Positions 46,084 to 55,368 of a stretch of DNA of 64,000 bases are shown in pieces. Position 1 is the stretch's first letter. Each line of letters opens with the position of its first letter. Both the position numbers and the translations under genes were made by a program. This DNA is from Cupriavidus oxalaticus (GTDB lineage: Bacteria > Pseudomonadota > Gammaproteobacteria > Burkholderiales > Burkholderiaceae), in assembly GCF_016894385.1 (NCBI RefSeq), contig NZ_CP069811.1, forward strand, positions 1,526,501-1,590,500, given 5' to 3'. The notes under the pieces are model-generated. The model did not search any database. It was not told where the DNA came from and was given only the letters and a program-made list of their open reading frames with translations.

Positions 46084-47811
46084 TCAGTCTTCCTTGCCAA
46101 GGTAATCATCGACCGCGCTGCCCACGGTGGGGTGGAACTTGTCGCCGAAGGCTTCCATCAGCTCAAAGCGCTTGAGCTTGTCCCGCACCGGATCCTTCAT
46201 TTCGGCGAAATGCAAGGCGACGCCGCGCGTGCGCAAAATCTCGCTCAGTTCGCGCAGCATGTCGGCCGACGTGACGTCGACACTGGTCACCGGTTCGGCG
46301 GCGACCACCACGCGGCGCACGGGCGTTGGCGAGGCATCGATCGCTTCCATCAGGCGTTCCTGGAACAGTTCGGCGTTGGCAAAGAACAGCGGCGCGTCCC
46401 AGCGGAACAGCACCAGCCCGTCGATGCGACTGGCATCCGGGTAGCGCTCGGTATCGTGGTACCCGCGCAGCCCGTCCACTTTGCCCAGCACGGCGTAGTG
46501 CGGCCGCCAGCCGTCCCAGAGGAATTCGAGCACGGCGATGACCACGGCAAGGAAGATCCCCTGGATGGTGCCGAACACGGCGACGGCCGCGAAGCACACC
46601 ATGGACAGCCAGAACTCCCACTGCTGGATGCGGTAGATGCGCTTCAGGTCGGCGATCTCGAACAGGCCGATGGCCGCGGCAATCACCACCGCGGCCAGCG
46701 CGCTGCTCGGCAGGTACTGCAGCAGGTTAGGGGCGAACATCAGCAGCATGGCCACGGCCAGCGCGCCGACCACCCCGGTGAGCTGGGTCCTGGCGCCAGC
46801 GGCTTCGGCCACTGGCGTGCGCGAGGCGCTGCTGCTGATCGGGAAGCCCTGGAACAGCCCCGCCGCCAGGTTGGCGGCGCCCAGCCCCACCATCTCCTGG
46901 TTCGGATCGACCCGGGTGTTGGTGCGGGCGGCATAGGTGCGCGACAGCACGCTGGTGTCCGCGAAGGCGATCAGCGCGACCGCGCACCCGCCCACCACGA
47001 TCTTCACCAGGTCCGCGCCGTCCAGCCACGGCACGACAAAGGCCGGCAGCCCTTGCGGCGTCTTGCCCAGCACCTTGACGCCCTGCTGGTCCAGATCGAA
47101 CACGCTGACGACGAGCGTGGCGACGACCACCGCAATCAGGATGCCCGGCACGCGCTCGAAGCGCTTCAGGGCCAGGATCAGGGCCAGGCTGCCGGCGCCG
47201 ACGGCGAAGCTGTACCAGTGGATCTGTCCGGCCAGGAAGGCGCCGCCCAGGCTGAGCATTTCCCGCAGCGGTCCGGCTTCCTCGACGGAAATCGCGAACA
47301 GCTTTGGCATCTGGCTGACCAGCACGGCGAAGGCAATGCCGTTCATGTAGCCGTAGCGGATCGGCTTGGACAACAGTTCGGCGACGAAGCCCAGGCGCAG
47401 CAGCCCCATCACGATGCAGACCACCCCCGCGACCACCGCCATCATGCTGGCCACCAGTACGGCGCGCGCCGGATCGCCGCCGGCGACCTGCAGGACCACG
47501 GCCAGGATCGGCGCGGCCAATGCCGAATCCGGACCCAGCACCAGGATCCGGCTCGGCCCGAACAAGGCGTACGCCAGCAGCGGGACCATGGTGGCGTAAA
47601 GCCCGTAGACGCCCGGTACGCCAGAGGCCACGGCGTACGCGATGCCCACCGGCATCAGCATGGTGGTCAGCACCAGCCCGGCGGCCAGGTCGCGCGGCAG
47701 CCAGTCCGCGCGATAGGACTTCAATACCTGCACGCCAGGAAGCCAGCGCAGCCACCCTGCCATCCCGCTGGCATCCCGTCCGGCGAAGCGCGTGAGTTTC
47801 TGAGGCTCCAT
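46084..47811 (-). CDS. SulP/SLC26-family anion transporter with STAS domain
   Basis: 575 residues. About 11-12 membrane segments in the first 420 residues with the SulP signature (ADWLPRDLAAGLVLTTMLMPVGIAYA, SRTYAARTNTRVDPNQEMVGLGAANL). A cytoplasmic STAS domain follows (about 450-560; VVVAAEPVTSVDVTSADML). Carries sulfate, bicarbonate or dicarboxylates; the sequence does not decide. The start at 47811 gives the usual cytoplasmic N-terminus. Divergent from the MFS gene at 48072. Confidence 0.92.
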   Translation of the reverse strand: MEPQKLTRFAGRDASGMAGWLRWLPGVQVLKSYRADWLPRDLAAGLVLTTMLMPVGIAYAVASGVPGVYGLYATMVPLLAYALFGPSRILVLGPDSALAAPILAVVLQVAGGDPARAVLVASMMAVVAGVVCIVMGLLRLGFVAELLSKPIRYGYMNGIAFAVLVSQMPKLFAISVEEAGPLREMLSLGGAFLAGQIHWYSFAVGAGSLALILALKRFERVPGILIAVVVATLVVSVFDLDQQGVKVLGKTPQGLPAFVVPWLDGADLVKIVVGGCAVALIAFADTSVLSRTYAARTNTRVDPNQEMVGLGAANLAAGLFQGFPISSSASRTPVAEAAGARTQLTGVVGALAVAMLLMFAPNLLQYLPSSALAAVVIAAAIGLFEIADLKRIYRIQQWEFWLSMVCFAAVAVFGTIQGIFLAVVIAVLEFLWDGWRPHYAVLGKVDGLRGYHDTERYPDASRIDGLVLFRWDAPLFFANAELFQERLMEAIDASPTPVRRVVVAAEPVTSVDVTSADMLRELSEILRTRGVALHFAEMKDPVRDKLKRFELMEAFGDKFHPTVGSAVDDYLGKED

Positions 47812-48071
47812 GAACAGCGATCTCGTTCGACACGCATCGACTATAGGCGGTAGTGACGTGGTCTTGCCATGCCATGGGGCGCCGTTACCGCGCTTCCTCT
47901 CGTTTTCCCCGATTGTCCCTGAATGCAAAAGTGTTGTCCCGGAAAGCCAAACCCGCGGCAGCCAATCCTAGATACTTCGCGGGTCACAACCGGCCTGCGC
48001 CCACCGCTCGCAAGAGCTCTGGCCTCACTTGCGGGCGCAACCGCAGCCGGTGCACAACAGGAAGAGCTTTC

Positions 48072-49412
48072 ATGATCGGGCAACCCACTACCCATCCCGC
48101 AGTTGCAACGTCCTCCGGCAGGGCAGCGCAATCCGGCCTCTACGGCTGGATCGTCTTTGCCCTGAGCTTTGGCCTGCTGCTGTCAGACTACATGTCCCGC
48201 CAGGTGCTGAACGCGGTCTTCCCGCTGCTGAAGGCCGAGTGGTCGCTGAGCGACACCGAACTGGGTGCGCTGGGCGGCATCGTGGCACTGATGGTCGGCT
48301 TGCTGACGTTCCCGCTGTCGATCCTGGCGGACCGCTGGGGCCGGGTCAGGAGCCTGGTGCTGATGGCGGCGCTATGGAGCCTGGCCACGCTGGGCTGCGC
48401 GCTGGCGGACGGCTTCGGGCAGATGTTTATCGCACGCCTGTTCGTGGGCATCGGCGAGGCGGCGTATGGCAGCGTCGGCATTGCGGTGGTGCTGTCGGTG
48501 TTCCCGCGCCACCTGCGCGCGAGCCTGAGTTCCGCCTTTATCGCCGGCGGCGCGTTCGGCTCGGTACTGGGCATGGCGCTGGGCGGCGCGCTGTCGGCGC
48601 ATTTCGGCTGGCGCTGGGCCTTTGCCGGCATGGCGTTGTTCGGGCTGGTGCTGGTGGTGGTGTTCCGCCTGGCCGTGACCGAGCCGCGGCTGCAGGCTCG
48701 GCGCCAGGCGCTGGGCGAGGAGGCCGAGACCGGATCGCGCGAGCCCGCCATGGCGCTGCGCCCGCTGCTCGCCGCCCTGTTCTCGGCGCGCTCGATCCTC
48801 TGCGCCTATGTCGGCAGCGCCATGCAACTGCTGGTGATGGGCGCCCTGATCACCTGGATGCCGAGCTACCTGGCGCGCTACTACGGCATGGCCACGGACC
48901 GCGCCGGCGTGGTCGCGGCGGGGTTCGTGCTGGCAGGCGGCGTCGGCATGGTGCTGTGCGGGGCGATGACCGACTGGATCGCCCGCCACGCGCCGTGCCG
49001 CAAGTGGGCAATCGCGGTGACCTACAGCCTGACCTGCTGCATCCTGCTGCTGACGGCGTTCCGGCTGCCGGCGGGCAGCGCGCAACTGGCGCTGATCGGT
49101 GCAGGCATGCTGTTCGTCGGCGGCGCCGCCGGCCCCGCCAGCGCCGCGGTCGCCAACCTGACGCGCCCGGCCATCCACGCCACCGCCTTTGCCACGCTGA
49201 CGCTGGCCAACAACCTGCTGGGCCTGGCGCCCGGCCCCTTCGTCACCGGCCTGCTGGCCGACCACATCGGCCTGAGCGGGGCGCTGCAGGTGGTGCCGCT
49301 GGCATCGCTGCTGGCCGCCGCCGCCTTCCTTGCCGGACGCCGCTACTACGCCGCCGACCTGCTCCGCCTGGAGGGCCGGCATGAAGCCGGCGCCCCCGGA
49401 ACTACCAACTGA
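48072..49412 (+). CDS. MFS transporter (anion/sugar-acid type)
   Basis: 446 residues, twelve predicted membrane helices, with the MFS loop motif LADRWGRVRSLVL after helix 2 and SDYMSRQVLNAVFPLLK in helix 1, common in organic-anion symporters. AGGAAGAG precedes the ATG at 48072. Followed by a hydrolase gene 15 bases downstream, so probably cotranscribed. Substrate unknown. Confidence 0.88.
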   Translation: MIGQPTTHPAVATSSGRAAQSGLYGWIVFALSFGLLLSDYMSRQVLNAVFPLLKAEWSLSDTELGALGGIVALMVGLLTFPLSILADRWGRVRSLVLMAALWSLATLGCALADGFGQMFIARLFVGIGEAAYGSVGIAVVLSVFPRHLRASLSSAFIAGGAFGSVLGMALGGALSAHFGWRWAFAGMALFGLVLVVVFRLAVTEPRLQARRQALGEEAETGSREPAMALRPLLAALFSARSILCAYVGSAMQLLVMGALITWMPSYLARYYGMATDRAGVVAAGFVLAGGVGMVLCGAMTDWIARHAPCRKWAIAVTYSLTCCILLLTAFRLPAGSAQLALIGAGMLFVGGAAGPASAAVANLTRPAIHATAFATLTLANNLLGLAPGPFVTGLLADHIGLSGALQVVPLASLLAAAAFLAGRRYYAADLLRLEGRHEAGAPGTTN

Positions 49413-49427
49413 CATTCCCGCAAAACC

Positions 49428-50009
49428 ATGAGCCTTTTCCCTGACACCACCGTACTGCTGGTACCCGGCCTGCGCGACCACGTCGCCGAGCACTGGCAGA
49501 CCCTGCTCCAGGCGCAGTTGCCCAACGCGCGCTCGGTGCCGCCGCTGGAGCATGACAAGCTCAGCCGCGATGCCCGTGTCGCGGCGCTGGACGCCGCCCT
49601 GGCCGAGATCGAAGGCCCGGTCGTCCTCGTCGCGCATAGCGCTGGCGTCATGATCACCGTGCACTGGGCCGCACATCGGGCCGCAGAAAGCCGCCGCAAC
49701 ATCCGCGGCGCGCTGCTGGCCACCCCGGCCGACCTGGAATCGCCAATGCCGGCCGGCTACCCGGACACCGCCACGCTCGCACAACACGGCTGGCTGCCGG
49801 TTCCGAGGAGCCCGCTGCCCTTCCCGACCATCCTCGCCGCCAGCCGCAACGACCCGCTGGCGGCCTACCCGCGCGCCGCGGAAATGGCCAGCGACTGGGG
49901 CAGCAAGCTGGTCGACCTTGGCGAAGTCGGCCACCTCAATCCCGCCGCGGGCTACGGCCCATGGCCGCGCGCGACCGCGTTGATCGATGAGTTGCTGCGC
50001 GCCGGCTGA
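49428..50009 (+). CDS. RBBP9/YdeN-type alpha/beta hydrolase
   Basis: 193 residues. Serine hydrolase of the RBBP9 family: VLLVPGLRDHVAEHWQ, nucleophile in VAHSAGVM, Asp in ASRNDPLAAY and His in GEVGHLNPAAGYGPWP. Cytoplasmic, no signal. The reaction is unknown. In an operon behind an MFS transporter and just before the porin. Confidence 0.9.
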   Translation: MSLFPDTTVLLVPGLRDHVAEHWQTLLQAQLPNARSVPPLEHDKLSRDARVAALDAALAEIEGPVVLVAHSAGVMITVHWAAHRAAESRRNIRGALLATPADLESPMPAGYPDTATLAQHGWLPVPRSPLPFPTILAASRNDPLAAYPRAAEMASDWGSKLVDLGEVGHLNPAAGYGPWPRATALIDELLRAG

Positions 50010-50100
50010 TCCGGCGCATTGATTTTGCAGTACCTGGCAATACCAACCAGACGGAAACATCCGCATCCCAAAACCAAAGGAAACAAGGGGAGAACAATCC

Positions 50101-51264
50101 ATGAAGATCAGGACCCTGGCTGCAGCCGCAGCGCTGGCTTGCTCGGGCGGCGCCCTCGCGCAGGCGACCGTCACGCTGTACGGCGTGGTGGACACCAACG
50201 TCGAATACGTCAACCATGTCGGCGCGGTGCCCGTGGCGAGCAACCAGTTCAACCGCGGCCCGGCAAACGACGTCTACCGCATGAACTCGGGCGGCATCTC
50301 CGGCTCGCGCTGGGGCATGCGCGGCACCGAGGACCTCGGCGGCGGCCTGAAGGGGCTGTTCGTGCTGGAGAGCGGCTTTAACCTCGACACCGGCACGATG
50401 CAGCAAAGCAACCGCCTGTTCGGCCGCCAGGCCTTCGTCGGCTTGCAGAAGGACGGCATCGGCCAGATCAGCCTGGGCCGCCAGTACACCTCCATGTTCG
50501 AGGCCCTGGCCAACTTCTCGCCGACCGCCTATGCCACCCAGTACGAACCGGTGGTGCTGCAGTCCGGCCCGAACTTCCGCGCCGACAACACCATCAAGTA
50601 CAGCGGCAAGTTCGGCCCGGTCACGGCGCTGGCGCACTGGTCCTTCGGCACCGGCCTGGCCCTGCCGGCGACCGTGGGTATTGCCACGCCGGTCGGCGGC
50701 AACGGCGAAGTGCCGGGGCAGTTCCGGCGCGACACCGCGTGGGGCGCCGCAGCGGCATACCAGGGCGGTCCGTTCGGCGTGACCTTCGGCTACGACCAGT
50801 GGAACCCGACCATCGGCACGAGCAACGGCACGGTCAAGAAGGCCGTGGTTGGCGCCAGCTATTCGTACGGCCCGGCAAAGATCATGGGCGGCTACCGCTG
50901 GGGCCAGAACAAGAACGCCGCGGACGTGGTGATCCAGCGCGACGATTTCTACTGGGTCGGCGCTACCTACCAGGTCACCCCCACCATCGGCCTGACGCTC
51001 GAATACAACTACGACGACGTCAAGAGCCTGTACGGCGACACCAATGTCGCCAATCCATGGCAGGTCGCCTTCGTCGCGAACTACGCGTTCTCCAAGCGCA
51101 CCGACTTGTACCTGACCACGGCATACGCCAAGAATGCCGGCCTGATGCTGGAATCGCTGGCCACGGTCTACGCCAACAGCCTGTCGCTGGGCAACAGCTA
51201 CGTGCTGGCCAACGGGCAGAGCAACATGTTCGGCGCGGCAGTGGGCATCCGCCACAAGTTCTGA
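50101..51264 (+). CDS. Gram-negative porin (Burkholderiales type)
   Basis: 387 residues. Signal peptide ending ALAQ, then ATVTLYGVVDTNVEYVNH, SRWGMRGTEDLGGGLKGLF, LGRQYTSMFE, and a C-terminal Phe in AAVGIRHKF, all typical of trimeric 16-strand porins of this order. Forms a diffusion channel in the outer membrane. GGGGAGA lies 8 bases upstream. A strong terminator follows. Confidence 0.95.
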   Translation: MKIRTLAAAAALACSGGALAQATVTLYGVVDTNVEYVNHVGAVPVASNQFNRGPANDVYRMNSGGISGSRWGMRGTEDLGGGLKGLFVLESGFNLDTGTMQQSNRLFGRQAFVGLQKDGIGQISLGRQYTSMFEALANFSPTAYATQYEPVVLQSGPNFRADNTIKYSGKFGPVTALAHWSFGTGLALPATVGIATPVGGNGEVPGQFRRDTAWGAAAAYQGGPFGVTFGYDQWNPTIGTSNGTVKKAVVGASYSYGPAKIMGGYRWGQNKNAADVVIQRDDFYWVGATYQVTPTIGLTLEYNYDDVKSLYGDTNVANPWQVAFVANYAFSKRTDLYLTTAYAKNAGLMLESLATVYANSLSLGNSYVLANGQSNMFGAAVGIRHKF

Positions 51265-51307
51265 GTTACCGCGTCTCGCGGCATCGATCCTGCAACCGAT
51301 GCTCTTT

Positions 51308-51347
51308 CGCGGCCGCCCTGGATTCCGGGGCGGCCGCGCTTTTTTTT
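51308..51347 (+). terminator. Porin gene terminator
   Basis: Ten-base perfect stem CGCGGCCGCC/GGCGGCCGCG with an 11-base loop, followed by C and eight T. It lies 43 bases after the porin stop. Confidence 0.95.
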
Positions 51348-51401
51348 GGTTCTTCGCCGATTTGCGGGGACGGTAATGCATTGCCCTTTGGGCCTGCCCG
51401 C

Positions 51402-51522
51402 AGCAACCTGGAGGACAAGAAAACACTCAAGCGCATCAACGACAGCAACCGCGTGGTGTATTTCGCCAACGACGATGAACTGGCCGTCATCGCCTGTCGT
51501 CCGCACTACGGCGACACGTCAG
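51402..51522 (+). pseudogene. Possible C-terminal remnant of a YoeB/Txe-type toxin
   Basis: About 40 codons without a start read NLEDKKTLKRINDSNRVVY, then ANDDELAVIACRPHYGD. This resembles the RRI-x-x-x-x-RLVY...C-R-x-HY end of YoeB/Txe RelE-type toxins. The usual SRRI is TLKRI. No antitoxin gene is nearby. The frame runs on without a stop until 51677. A fragment; low to moderate confidence. Confidence 0.35.
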
Positions 51523-51549
51523 CCCGAACCGACGCCTGGCGAACGCCCG

Positions 51550-52383
51550 TTACTGCCGCAAGAAGCCGCGGACGATGCCGGCCGCGTGCTCCGGCCCGGT
51601 CACCAGGAAGAGATGCCCGTCATCGACCATCTGCAGCGTCGAGTCAGGGATGCGGGCCGCCAGGATCCTGGCATTGACCGGGGGGACGATCGGATCGTCG
51701 GTGCCATGCATGACCAGCGTGGGCTGCCGCAGCGCGCCCAGCCACGGCAGGCTGCTCCAGCCCCATGCCGCCAGCAGCTGGTAAAGGTAGCCGCGCCCGG
51801 GCGGCGGCTGCATGTGCTGGCCGTGTTCGTCGAGCAGGGAAGGATCGTGGCGGAAGGCGCCGCCGTAGAGGTCCGCGCCGATGCGGCGCAGGTATTGCGG
51901 ATCGGTATAGCGCCGCACGCCGATCATCCTGGCGAGCACCGAGAGGCTGCCCGGCACCATGAGCACGCCAGGCGACGTGGCGGCCAGCACCAGGCGCCGG
52001 CACCGCGCGGCATAAAGACGGGCGAACTCCTGCGCCAGCGCCCCGCCCCACGACACGCCCAGCGCATCGACCTGGCCGGTATAGCCAAGGTGCGACAGCA
52101 GGCGGTCGGCCAGCACGCAGATACTGGAAAGTCGGTACGGCATCATCGGCGCGGGCGAGCCGCCGGCGCCGGGAACGTCGAAAAGAATGACCTCGATGCC
52201 CGGGAGGGCATCGACAAAGGGGGCGAGCAGTTCGAGATTGGCGCCGATGCCGTTGAAGATCAGCAGCGGCGGTCCGGCATCGCTGCCGGGCCGGATGCCG
52301 GCCCGCACGACCTGGCCATCCAGGTCCACGGTCAGCACCTGCAGCAGGTGGCCGGCATGCGTGCCGGCGTCTGTTGTTGTCAT
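51550..52383 (-). CDS. phaZ: Intracellular PHA depolymerase-like alpha/beta hydrolase
   Basis: 277 residues. Alpha/beta hydrolase with nucleophile motif GVSWGGALAQEFA, oxyanion region FNGIGANLELL, Asp in MHGTDDPIVP and His in DDGHLFLVTGPE. This is the pattern of the intracellular medium-chain poly(3-hydroxyalkanoate) depolymerase family, and the protein sits behind phasin and PHA synthase genes. The start at 52383 gives the family N-terminus; the longer frame from 52443 is unlikely. Releases hydroxyacids from stored polymer. Confidence 0.82.
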   Translation of the reverse strand: MTTTDAGTHAGHLLQVLTVDLDGQVVRAGIRPGSDAGPPLLIFNGIGANLELLAPFVDALPGIEVILFDVPGAGGSPAPMMPYRLSSICVLADRLLSHLGYTGQVDALGVSWGGALAQEFARLYAARCRRLVLAATSPGVLMVPGSLSVLARMIGVRRYTDPQYLRRIGADLYGGAFRHDPSLLDEHGQHMQPPPGRGYLYQLLAAWGWSSLPWLGALRQPTLVMHGTDDPIVPPVNARILAARIPDSTLQMVDDGHLFLVTGPEHAAGIVRGFLRQ

Positions 52384-52444
52384 CAGCTTGTCCTGGAAAG
52401 GGTGCGCGCGGGCATGGCCGGCGCGCGGCCATGCCCGCCGCAAC

Positions 52445-52876
52445 TTATTGTTTCGGGCGCAGGATTCCCTTCACCTCCTCGACGTTCTCGGCGATGCGGC
52501 GTCCGACCACAGAAATGCTGTCCGCCTGCGCCTTGTACAGCGTGTCGGTCAGGCCGCGCGCGCCGGCAACGGCCTTCTGCAGCGAGCGCGGCAGGGCTTC
52601 CGCCAGCTTCGCGGGCGCCTTGCCGTCAACAGCCTGGCTGCCGCGCGACAGCGCCTGCAGGTCGGCGGCGGCATCGCACAGGAACTCGGCCTGCTGGCGC
52701 ACCAGCGACTGCAGGCCTCCCAGCAGCGTGGCGTTGACGCTGGCGAGCGCCTCGATGTCCTTGCGGCGCGACTCCAGGACCGCGGCCGGGTCCAGGCGGT
52801 TGTTGCGCACGAAGTCGAGCAGTTTCTTGTGCGGTGCCTGCGCAGCCGATGCACCTGCGGTGTTGGTCGATTCCAT
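52445..52876 (-). CDS. Phasin
   Basis: 143 residues, entirely helical and amphipathic, matching phasin_2-type proteins: VLESRRKDIEALASVNATLLGG, LQSLVRQQAEFLCDAAADLQ and a C-terminal KAQADSISVVGRRIAENVEEV. Phasins coat PHA granules and set their size and number. Located between the synthase and depolymerase genes on the same strand, consistent with a PHA operon. Confidence 0.88.
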   Translation of the reverse strand: MESTNTAGASAAQAPHKKLLDFVRNNRLDPAAVLESRRKDIEALASVNATLLGGLQSLVRQQAEFLCDAAADLQALSRGSQAVDGKAPAKLAEALPRSLQKAVAGARGLTDTLYKAQADSISVVGRRIAENVEEVKGILRPKQ

Positions 52877-52944
52877 CTTGGTATCTCCTGACGGTTGGGT
52901 TGAAAAAATTCAGATTGCAGTGTTGTGGCGTTGCGCCGTGCGCG

Positions 52945-54615
52945 CTACGCCTCGCTCACATAGCGGCCCGGTGCTTCGCCGCAGGGCGCGAAGCGCAGGC
53001 TGCCAGGCGCCGCGGGCGCGTTGCGCTTGGGGCCCGAGCGCTTTTTCAGCCACTGGGTCCAGTGTTCCCACCATGAGCCCTGCTCGGCGGTAGCGCCTTC
53101 CAGCCAGGTCTCGGGCACCGCATCGGGCGTGCCGTTGCGGAAATACCTGGCCTTGGCATTGCCGGGTGGATTGACCAGGCTTTGCACATGGCCGCTGGAA
53201 CTCAGCACGAACTCGGTGCGCCCGCCGAACGCCTGCGCGGAGCGATAAACCGCCTTCCACGGCGTGATGTGGTCGGTCATGCCGGCCAGCACGTACTTGT
53301 CGCAGGTCACGTCGGACAGCGAAATGGCGTGGCCGAGCACCTGCAGCGCGCCAGGCGTGGCGAGCTGGTTCAGCGTCAGCATGTCCAGGAACTGGCCATG
53401 CAGGCCGGCCGGCAGGCGCGTGGTGTCGTTGTTCCAGTAGAGGACGTCGAACGCCGGCGGCGCATTGCCGAGCAGGTAGTTGTTGACCCAGTAGTTCCAC
53501 ACCAGGTCGTTGGGCCGCAGCCACGCAAAGACCCGGCCCAGCGTCTCGCCGTCGAGCACGCCGCGCGTCGCGCTGCCGTGCCGCGCCGCCGTGACCGCCT
53601 CGGGCGTGCTGAACAGCCCGAGCTGCGACTCGGCATCGAGGCCGAACACCGCCACCATCAGCGTGACGGCGTGCACGAGCTTCTCGCCACTGGCCGCGCA
53701 ATAGCCCAGCAGCGCCGCCATCGTCATCGCGCCGGAGCAGGCGCCATGCAGGTTGACGTCGGCACTGCCGGTGATATCGCGTATCGCATGGATCGCCTCG
53801 ACCAGCGCGCCGACATAGGTATCGAGGTTCCAGTCGCGCTGCGCCGCGGTCGGATTGCGCCAGCTGACAATGAACACCTGCAGGCCCTGCCCCAGCATGT
53901 ACTCCACCATGCTCTTGCCCGGCGCCAGGTCGAATACGTAGAACTTGTTGACCTGCGGCGGCACGATCAGCTGGGGCCGGGCATGCACTTTCGCGGTGGT
54001 CGGGGCGTACTGGATCAGTTCCAGCACCTCGTTGCGAAACACCACCGAGCCCGGCGTGGCCGCCAGGTTCCCGCCGACGCTGAATGCGCCCTTGTCGACC
54101 TGCGTGGGCATGCCGCCGTTGGTCAGGACATCGCTGGCCAGGTTGAACAGGCCGCTGACCAGGTTCATGCCGCATGACTCGAAGGTCTTGCGCAGCGCTG
54201 CCGGGTTGCCCGCCAGGGTGTTGGTCGGCGCCAGCGCGTCGGCCAGCAGCGACATGAAGTATTGCGCGCGATGCTTGCTGCGCGGGTCCATCACCGAACG
54301 GCGCACCGTGCCCTCGAGCGCATCGCGCCACGCCTGGTAGCCCTGCAGCGACATGCGGAACAGCGGATTTTCGCGCCAGGCATCGTCGCCGAACCTGCGG
54401 TCGCGCGCCGACGGCATCGGTGCCGAGCCGTCCAGCACGCTGACCAGGTCATGGGTGAGCCGTGCCTGCTGCTCGAGCACCAGCACCGGCTCCTGCACGC
54501 ACTGCGCGCCGATCTGCTGGGCGGCCGTGATGAAATCCTCGGGACGGATCCCCACAAACGGATTGGGTCCTGCCAGAAAATCGGTTGGCGCCTCCATGTT
54601 GGCTGCACTCGTCAT
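52945..54615 (-). CDS. phaC: PHA synthase, class II-like
   Basis: 556 residues. The lipase-like box is GACSGA with nucleophile Cys293; the Asp is in GMTDHITPW and the His in SSSGHVQSLVNPPGNPKA-type sequence (here GNAKA). The GACSG box and the stretch FAWLRPNDLVWNYWVNNYLL match Pseudomonas class II (medium-chain) synthases rather than the GYCVGG box of class I enzymes. It polymerises (R)-3-hydroxyacyl-CoA. AGGAGA precedes the ATG. The neighbour upstream is a hydratase that could supply the monomer. Confidence 0.9.
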   Translation of the reverse strand: MTSAANMEAPTDFLAGPNPFVGIRPEDFITAAQQIGAQCVQEPVLVLEQQARLTHDLVSVLDGSAPMPSARDRRFGDDAWRENPLFRMSLQGYQAWRDALEGTVRRSVMDPRSKHRAQYFMSLLADALAPTNTLAGNPAALRKTFESCGMNLVSGLFNLASDVLTNGGMPTQVDKGAFSVGGNLAATPGSVVFRNEVLELIQYAPTTAKVHARPQLIVPPQVNKFYVFDLAPGKSMVEYMLGQGLQVFIVSWRNPTAAQRDWNLDTYVGALVEAIHAIRDITGSADVNLHGACSGAMTMAALLGYCAASGEKLVHAVTLMVAVFGLDAESQLGLFSTPEAVTAARHGSATRGVLDGETLGRVFAWLRPNDLVWNYWVNNYLLGNAPPAFDVLYWNNDTTRLPAGLHGQFLDMLTLNQLATPGALQVLGHAISLSDVTCDKYVLAGMTDHITPWKAVYRSAQAFGGRTEFVLSSSGHVQSLVNPPGNAKARYFRNGTPDAVPETWLEGATAEQGSWWEHWTQWLKKRSGPKRNAPAAPGSLRFAPCGEAPGRYVSEA

Positions 54616-54660
54616 ACTGCTTCTCCTGTCTCTTTCTTTACTGCTTCTGCTGTTGCCGCT

Positions 54661-55125
54661 TTACGCCATCACCAGCGCCAGGGCTTCGGCCACCATGGCC
54701 GGCTTGGCTTCGCCCTCGATCTCCATCGTGTTCTCCGTGCGCAGCAGCACGCGGCCATCGCCCTTGCTGTCTGCCGACATCAGCCTGACGCGATTGCGCA
54801 CGCGCACGCCCGCCTTCACCGGCGCCAGGAAGCGCGTCTTCTCCACGCCGTAGTTGACGGCGGCGCGCGCATCCCCGGGCACCACGCCCATCTCGACCAG
54901 CTTCCCGGCCAGCAGCGACAGCGTCAGATAGCCGTGGGCGATGGTGCCGCCGAACGGGCTTTCCCTGCGCGCGCGCTCCACGTCCACGTGGATCCACTGG
55001 TGGTCTCCGGTGCATTGCGCGAATGCATCGATGCGCGCCTGGTCCACTTCCACCCACGCCGAAACGCCGAGCTCCTTGCCGACGAATGCGCCGAGCGTGC
55101 CCATGCTGTAGCCTTCAATTGCCAT
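54661..55125 (-). CDS. phaJ: MaoC-family (R)-enoyl-CoA hydratase, PhaJ-like
   Basis: 154 residues, a single hotdog domain with the catalytic Asp/His motif FAQCTGDHQWIHVDVERA followed by GGTIAHGYLTLSLL. Such hydratases turn beta-oxidation enoyl-CoA into (R)-3-hydroxyacyl-CoA for PHA synthase. First gene of the operon hydratase-synthase-phasin-depolymerase, 45 bases before phaC. NodN-like dehydratases share the fold, so the PhaJ call rests on context. Confidence 0.8.
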   Translation of the reverse strand: MAIEGYSMGTLGAFVGKELGVSAWVEVDQARIDAFAQCTGDHQWIHVDVERARRESPFGGTIAHGYLTLSLLAGKLVEMGVVPGDARAAVNYGVEKTRFLAPVKAGVRVRNRVRLMSADSKGDGRVLLRTENTMEIEGEAKPAMVAEALALVMA

Positions 55126-55368
55126 ATGCTTCCTTGCTTACTGGTTTCCCGTGCCCGCCGACCGTGTCGGACGCACGCATGTTCGTTTGTCTGCCGCATC
55201 GTAGTGGTGCGGCGCACAAAACTGGCTACCCAAACCTGCCCAATCGCTGACAATGCATGCCGCTTTGCATGGCGCTGGCGCGGCGTGCGCGCAAAGCGCA
55301 GCCGGGTCCTCGCGGGATGGCACGATTTGTCAGTCATGCGGCCGGCATTGCCAGTCCGGGGTGAGACG
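55126..55368. promoter_or_regulatory. Leader region of the PHA operon
   Basis: 243 bases between phaJ and the upstream AraC-family stop, both on the minus strand. It should hold the PHA operon promoter. Tandem TTGGGCAGG / TTTGGGTAG-like repeats lie near 55225-55245 on the minus strand. The GTCCCG repeats seen before the DUF849 gene are absent. Confidence 0.4.
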
